NCBI GenBank assembly: GCA_905178155.1
Contig: CAJINV010000018.1
Coordinates: 254,479-318,478 of the forward strand
Source: Amoebophrya sp. A120
Taxonomy: Eukaryota; Sar; Dinophyceae; Syndiniales; Amoebophryaceae
Direction of reading: 5' to 3'
DNA: 64,000 bases
Part shown: in pieces, positions 59,501 to 64,000 of the stretch
Position numbering within the stretch: the first letter of the stretch is position 1
How the letters are laid out: each line of letters opens with the position of its first letter
Program-made: the position numbers and the translations under genes
The notes under the pieces: generated by a model
What the model was told of the DNA's origin: nothing
Database searches by the model: none
Seen by the model: the letters and a program-made list of their open reading frames with translations, nothing else

Positions 59501-62500
59501 ACTCTGGTGTGGGTACGTTTTTACTCAGGATAGGTTTCCAGGATCGTTTTGGCCGGGACTCCCTGCAACAGTCTATCAAATGTAAAAGTGTCTGGGTCTG
59601 GAAAGTTGGAACTTGTGATGCTAACTTTGGACCCTAAAAAAATTTGTATTGCATGACCAGCAAGAGGAGCCACGCTTGTGCTACGCGAGGAGGGCATTTG
59701 TCATGCGGAAATGGCATCAGCAAGCCTTCCAAAAATCTGTGATGCTGGTTCATGCATTACAAGCATCATGGGTCATGCCAGACAAGCATGACAAGCCTTG
59801 CATTCTTCCAGACCCAGACATTTTTACATTTGGTACGGTCTCTCCGTCTGCAACACCTTACGGAACATTCCTTTCTCTCTATCCGTCAGCCCGTTTGTCA
59901 TGTCATCCCACTGCATAATCAACGGCGCCTATGCAAGAAAAAAACTGTGTTAGTGTAACTTTTTTGGAGGAACAGAATTACAAATTTGCTCTACACGACA
60001 GAGAAAACCTGTCACGCGTGGCTCGTAAGGGAAAACACACATGAAAAGAGGACTTCATGGCTGTCTGGCATGACAGGTGTAACTCTGTTGCATGTTCTGC
60101 AACACAAATTTGCAATTACACAGTTTTTTTCTTCGATAACGCCAGGAAGTGGGGGATGCGCAGGAAGTCCGCGTTTCCGTGAATCCCGATTCGGCGGGAA
60201 ATCAGCGGCAGGGTTTTCTCCTGGTGCTTCTTGAACAGCCTATTCATCTTCTTCCACAGCAGCGCGCACTTCTTCGCCAAATTGGTCCAATGTTGCCTCT
60301 CAGCAGTGTCCTCCGGCTGGAGGACCACTGTGTAGTCCGCTTCAACAACACTACCGCGGCTATCAAATGCAACTGTGTCTGGGTCTGGACGAATGCAAGA
60401 GTTTGTCGTGCAGATCATTTTCGATGATCCATGAGATCTTCAATTTAACAGGATCTTCTAGCATGACAGATCATTCTGTGAGATCTCTATCATGCCTATC
60501 CTGCATGAGAAACTGCGTCGCTACAACTTGGTTAATAAATGTGGACACCTTTTGGTAAGCACGCAACACAGATTGATTTTTATGCGATCCAGCCTCAGCA
60601 CGACAAATTGCAGGCTACTTGCAGACCCAGACATATTTGCAATGCATAGCCGCGCATCGGCTGCCCGACGCTTCTTGGAGAGCCGCTCGCGGGGCTACCA
60701 CTAGCCGCTCCTGTTTGATGGGGACTTTCCTCCTCCCCATTTTCCTCTGCCTCCCTTGCTTTTTGCTCGGCTTCCTTCTGGGCCTGTTTGTTCATTTCCC
60801 GCATGAGTTCTTCGGCCTTCTGTTTGAGCATGGTCCGCCAGTAGCCAACAGCCTCGGTGTCATCTTTGTCTAGATTTAATAGTAGCTTGTCAATGTCATC
60901 CTCGTCCGGTTCAATGGAATCCGCAGCCGAGGAGGATCCTCCTGGGGGGCCACCCGCAGGTTTTTGATCGGAAGTAGAACCACTACCGCTGGAAGGCTTG
61001 TCAACACTCGTCCCTGTCACAGGTGCGGCTCCACTACTGCCGAACAGACTAGTCTTCACGTACCAGTGACTCGGGAAATCTGCGTGGATATCGACAATGG
61101 AATCCGGTTTCCAGGGCGATTGAACATGTTTTTTGAAAGCAGTTCTGACAGATTCTGCAAAATGGTGTATCCTGAGTAAAAACGTCCCCGCACCAGAATC
61201 AGGATGGGGATTTTGCAACACAAACCTAGGAGTTTTGGGAGTCACGCATGACAAGTTGCACTCCGCAGTGTAGTGCAGGTTAGCAAGTGCAGCCGCGTCA
61301 CAGATTCATCTGCTCATCCTGTTCACAGCATCACAAATTCCAATACACGATTGGAAACAAATGGCTCTCATGGGGATGCGCGTTACAAGTCTTCCTGTCT
61401 TTGCAAATCTGCATTACAACTCTGGTGTGGGGACGTTTTTACTCAGGATATGGTGCCGGGCGTAGTCCGGTAACTGCCACGACACCGGGCCTTTTTTCCC
61501 GAGATCGTTCAAAGCTCGTTGCTTGTCCTCGTCACCTCCAGGCGCAAGTCGTATCATGAGTAAAAATGTCCCCACGACCCCATAGTCAAGATGCGAAATC
61601 TGCTACACAAATCAACCACCTTCGGCTGTTTCGCATGACAGGTTTGTCGTCGTAGTGCAGTGCTGTTTCAGGTAGTTCAGCAGCATCACAGATCTAGTAT
61701 ATCATGCTGATTGGAGCATGACAAACACAAATCCCAAAACACGACTAGAAAAGAACGCTTCTCATGGGGATTTGCATGGGAAACATTTTCATCATGCAGA
61801 TTTGCATTACAAGAACCATGGTCGTGTGGGGACGTTTTTACTCAGGATAAGTCGGTAAACGGAGTCGAAAATTTTGTTTTGGTGGATTTTCCGGGAGTAC
61901 CAGTGGGTATCAACTGTAAAAATGTCTGGGTCTGGAAGAATCCAACTTGTCATGCTGATTTTGGATTCGCAAAAAAATCTGTATTGCATGAGCAGCAAAA
62001 AGAGTCCAAGTTTTGCTACACGGAAAGAGCATTTATCATGCGGTATAGGCATCAGGAAGCCCTCACAAAATCTGTGATGCTAGGGCCTGCATCACAGACA
62101 TTAGGAGGCATGCAAAGAAAATGTGCATTACAAACCTGGCAATCTTCCAAACCCAGACATTTTTACAATTGATAGTGGGTGTTATGGAAGGAGCCTTCGC
62201 GATCGGAATTCCGGAGCATCTGATCCGTTCCGTCGTTATCATTCGTGAAAAGTCCCCACGGTTTTGCTTTTTGATACGCAACGGACTCCACATGTTCTTC
62301 GTACTCTTCCTGAATGAACGACTTCTCCCGCTTCACTCCGAGATTCAAATGGTGGTCCGGCACTGCTTCCGCCCCCAAGGACATTCCCAGGTCGTCTCCG
62401 AACCCGAGCAGTTTCCGCATCTTAGTTGCGAACCGGAACATCAGCTCGGACTCTGTGTCCTCCGCTTTATGCAATTGCGACAATTCGTGCTCCGAAATCT

Positions 62501-64000
62501 GCACAGAGAACTGCAGCCAGAGAACTCTGTAGTCCCTCTCCTGCTTCATTTGGTCAAGTTTCTCTCGTTCATCATCATCCATTTGCGACGGACCTTTCGC
62601 GATTGATGTCGGAAGATGACTCGGGGCGGCAGAAGATGGGGCATGAGTATCAGCTTGTTGCGCCGCTTTATCAGGGACTGCAGTAGAGCTGCCGAACAAG
62701 CTCCCGGACAGACCCGCAAAGACGGAACTAGATTTCGCTCCACTGCTCGCGGAAAGATTTTCATATCAAAAGGAAAAAACCCCCCTCCCCATATCGAAAA
62801 GGAAATCTGTGATGCTGGGTGTGCATACACAAATCAGATTTGTCTTGCAGTAGAGGACTGCGCGCAGATTGCCAGCCTAGATAGGGGCCTTTTGGTGTAA
62901 GCGCCTCGCATGGTAGACGGCTGTCCTGTAGTCCTTACAACATCACAAATCGCCAGCATAGCGTGGCAGAGAGCCTGGATTTGCCTTCTCGCAAGACAGA
63001 CAAGATTTGTGGCCACAAATCTGCATCACAAATTTTCAGAAGATACGTTTTCAACAATATGGGGAGGGGGGATTTTTCTTTTTGATATTTCAGGTTCTTT
63101 CCTTTTACTTTCGATCTTCAGCAGTTCTGTGTTTCTCAGCTCGGACTTTGCGTTCAACCCCAACTGCCCGTCAGACACCGTCCCGGTTGGGCTTGTCCCT
63201 TTGATACCCCACATTTGCCGGAACTGCTCGTAGACGAAGCTTATCAAATGCAAATATGTCTGGGTCTGGAAGAGTGTAAACTTGTCATGCAGAGGTTCCA
63301 TGATCCATGAGGTCTGGAATGCGGGACTTAGCATGAGAGACTCTGCGAGGTCTCTGCCATGCCTATCCTGCATGAGAAAGTCCCTCCCAACTTGGTCGAA
63401 AGTGGATAGCTTTCGGCACTCATGCAACACAGATTCTTGTATGCTTCAGATTTACCATGACAAGTTACCACCTTCCAGACCCAGACATATTTGCAATTCA
63501 TAAAGCTGAACACCTCGGAGTTCGACTTGAAATCTCTTTCCGGGTCCGCTTTCTCTGATATAACAGTGCACAAATCCCCCTCCCCCTCATTTGTATAGCA
63601 TGAACGGCAGTACAAGCATCAGCAAGACTGCCGGTTTTGCATGACAAATTTCCACTAGATTATACATAGTGCTATTTTGGCCACCAGAACTTGTCATGCC
63701 AACGGTGCCAAGAGGCATAGGGTGGATTTGGTATTTTGCATGACAAATGAGGGGGAGGGGGAGTTGTGCACTCTCATATCTGAGCCTTTTTTCAACGCGG
63801 TCAGACCTTGATCCAGGGTTTCCTCGTAGTCGCGCCGGTCCGGGGACTCCTCCCATTTCAGGTCGGTCAAGGAGACTTATCAAATGTAAAAATGTCTGGG
63901 TCTGGAAGAATGCAAGATTTGTGATGCAGTTTTTCCATGACCCATGAGGCCTGGAATGCAGCACCTAGCATGACAAACGCTGTGAGGTGTCTATCATGCC
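56565..64000 (-). CDS. Gene 4: large protein of unknown function (3' part; continues past the window end)
   Basis: Fifteen complete introners and one cut by the window edge interrupt a minus-strand frame ending at TGA 56567-56565. The final 122 codons (57082-57014 joined to 56861-56565) are an exact multiple of three. Examples of in-frame joins are exon 57955-57877 to 57608 (DLTSLLEQVG) and 57018 to 56861 (YTPGSSEITG). The product is hydrophilic, with Lys/Glu/Gln-rich helical stretches (62175-62758), a Gly/Ser/Pro-rich acidic tract (60650-61160) and a basic C-terminal tail (RQNRQRRWTRDE). I see no signal peptide, membrane segment or known domain. Its style resembles gene 1, but I could not show homology by eye. 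The start codon is outside the window. Confidence 0.75.
56867..57013. mobile_element. Introner, family F
   Basis: 147 bp. TSD CCCTG intact. Confidence 0.88.
57083..57403 (-). other. Probable canonical GT-AG intron of gene 4
   Basis: Donor is TTTAAG|GTATTG and acceptor is CAACTTCAG|GTC, 321 bp, phase 0. Alternative acceptors upstream give stops. It contains an 11-bp-arm hairpin around 57270 (GCAACATTTCA and its complement). Confidence 0.5.
57614..57876 (-). mobile_element. Introner, family A1 reverse
   Basis: 263 bp. TSD GAGGT intact. Confidence 0.88.
57956..58112. mobile_element. Introner, family F
   Basis: 157 bp. TSD CGACG intact. Confidence 0.88.
58414..58710 (+). mobile_element. Introner, family A3-like forward, decayed
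   Basis: 297 bp. TSD AGTAC/AATAT, two mismatches. Both TIRs carry small insertions. Confidence 0.75.
58874..59089. mobile_element. Introner, family G
   Basis: 216 bp. TSD ATCTC intact. Confidence 0.88.
59253..59532 (+). mobile_element. Introner, family B1 forward
   Basis: 280 bp. TSD GGTCT/GGTTT, one mismatch. Confidence 0.84.
59574..59835 (+). mobile_element. Introner, family A1 forward
   Basis: 262 bp. Right end GTA. TSD CAGTC/CGGTC, one mismatch. Confidence 0.84.
59940..60138. mobile_element. Introner, family E
   Basis: 199 bp. TSD GCGCC/ACGCC, one mismatch. Confidence 0.84.
60361..60648 (-). mobile_element. Introner, family A2 reverse
   Basis: 288 bp. TSD GCGGC/GCCGC, one mismatch. 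Confidence 0.83.
61168..61450 (-). mobile_element. Introner, family B1 reverse
   Basis: 283 bp. TSD TGGTG intact. Very similar to 29827-30105. Confidence 0.88.
61552..61849 (+). mobile_element. Introner, family B2 forward
   Basis: 298 bp. TSD AGTCG intact. Confidence 0.88.
61908..62174 (+). mobile_element. Introner, family A1 forward
   Basis: 267 bp. TSD GTGGG intact. Confidence 0.88.
62764..63087 (+). mobile_element. Introner, family C forward
   Basis: 324 bp. TSD TTTCA intact. Confidence 0.88.
63242..63502 (-). mobile_element. Introner, family A2 reverse
   Basis: 261 bp. TSD AAGCT intact. Confidence 0.88.
63559..63778. mobile_element. Introner, family G
   Basis: 220 bp. TSD TCTGA intact. 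Confidence 0.88.
63878..64000 (-). mobile_element. Introner, family A2 reverse, cut by the window edge
   Basis: Left TIR and left TSD copy (AGACT) are visible; the right end lies outside the window. Confidence 0.82.

Noticed and set aside
1-64000. A CRISPR array or bacterial repeat family
   Set aside because: Spacing is irregular, repeats are paired TIRs with TSDs, and the context is eukaryotic with introns.
1-64000. Ciliate-type internal eliminated sequences (DNA-level excision)
   Set aside because: The TAT...ATA ends recall TA-bounded eliminated sequences, but the 5-bp duplications and coexisting GT-AG introns fit RNA-level introners better. Comparing RNA with DNA reads would settle it.
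1-64000. An encoded transposase for the elements
   Set aside because: No element is long enough and no frame resembles a transposase or recombinase, so the copies here are non-autonomous.
1-64000. Dinoflagellate spliced-leader relic sequences
   Set aside because: I looked for the conserved leader in the spacers ahead of each gene and did not see it; the search was by eye only.

Overview
The window looks like nuclear DNA of an intron-rich protist. The closest match I know is a syndinian dinoflagellate such as Amoebophrya, whose genomes are known to carry 'introners': mobile introns with terminal inverted repeats and short direct repeats. That assignment is inference from architecture. No marker gene or spliced-leader sequence is present to prove it.

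The dominant content is 112 short inserts of about 150-330 bp, with a few of 460-630 bp. I sort them into nine families by terminal inverted repeat (TIR). Key motifs are: A, TCTGGGTCTGGAAG; B, ACGTCCCCACCCC; C, AAATCCCCCCTCCCC; D, GCAGGGCATATTTG; E, AAAAAACTGTGT; F, GCAAAAGTATCG; G, GTGCACAACTCCCCC; H, GGGGGCATTTTTCATTG; I, GTTACAATCTCAAACG. A and B are subdivided (A1-A3, B1-B2) by internal sequence. Nearly every element starts TAT, ends ATA and is flanked by a 5-bp target-site duplication (TSD). Removing the element plus one TSD copy rejoins flanking coding sequence in frame at every junction I checked. The sites fit neither GT-AG nor another usual splice pattern, and elements occur in both orientations within one gene.

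Five minus-strand genes are supported. Gene 1 (about 33489 to beyond position 1) is the 5' part of a giant gene with 67 introners and roughly 5,500 codons in the window. Gene 5 (36227-37536) is small and only partly resolved. Gene 2 (48760-41124) has 17 introners; excision gives exactly 1,045 codons and a multi-pass membrane protein. Gene 3 (54848-49596) encodes a triple-KH RNA-binding protein of about 503 residues, with 10 introners and 3 ordinary GT-AG introns. Gene 4 (beyond 64000 to 56565) is the 3' part of another large gene with 16 introners and one probable GT-AG intron.

Spacers at 33.5-41.1, 48.8-49.6 and 54.9-56.6 kb almost lack introners. They hold a decayed plus-strand reading frame, a GC-rich 1.3-kb island bracketed by a 46-bp direct repeat, and a triplicated 36-bp repeat. 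No transposase, tRNA, rRNA or CRISPR array was found. No shared pathway is evident; what links the genes is that each mRNA must lose these elements to be translated.
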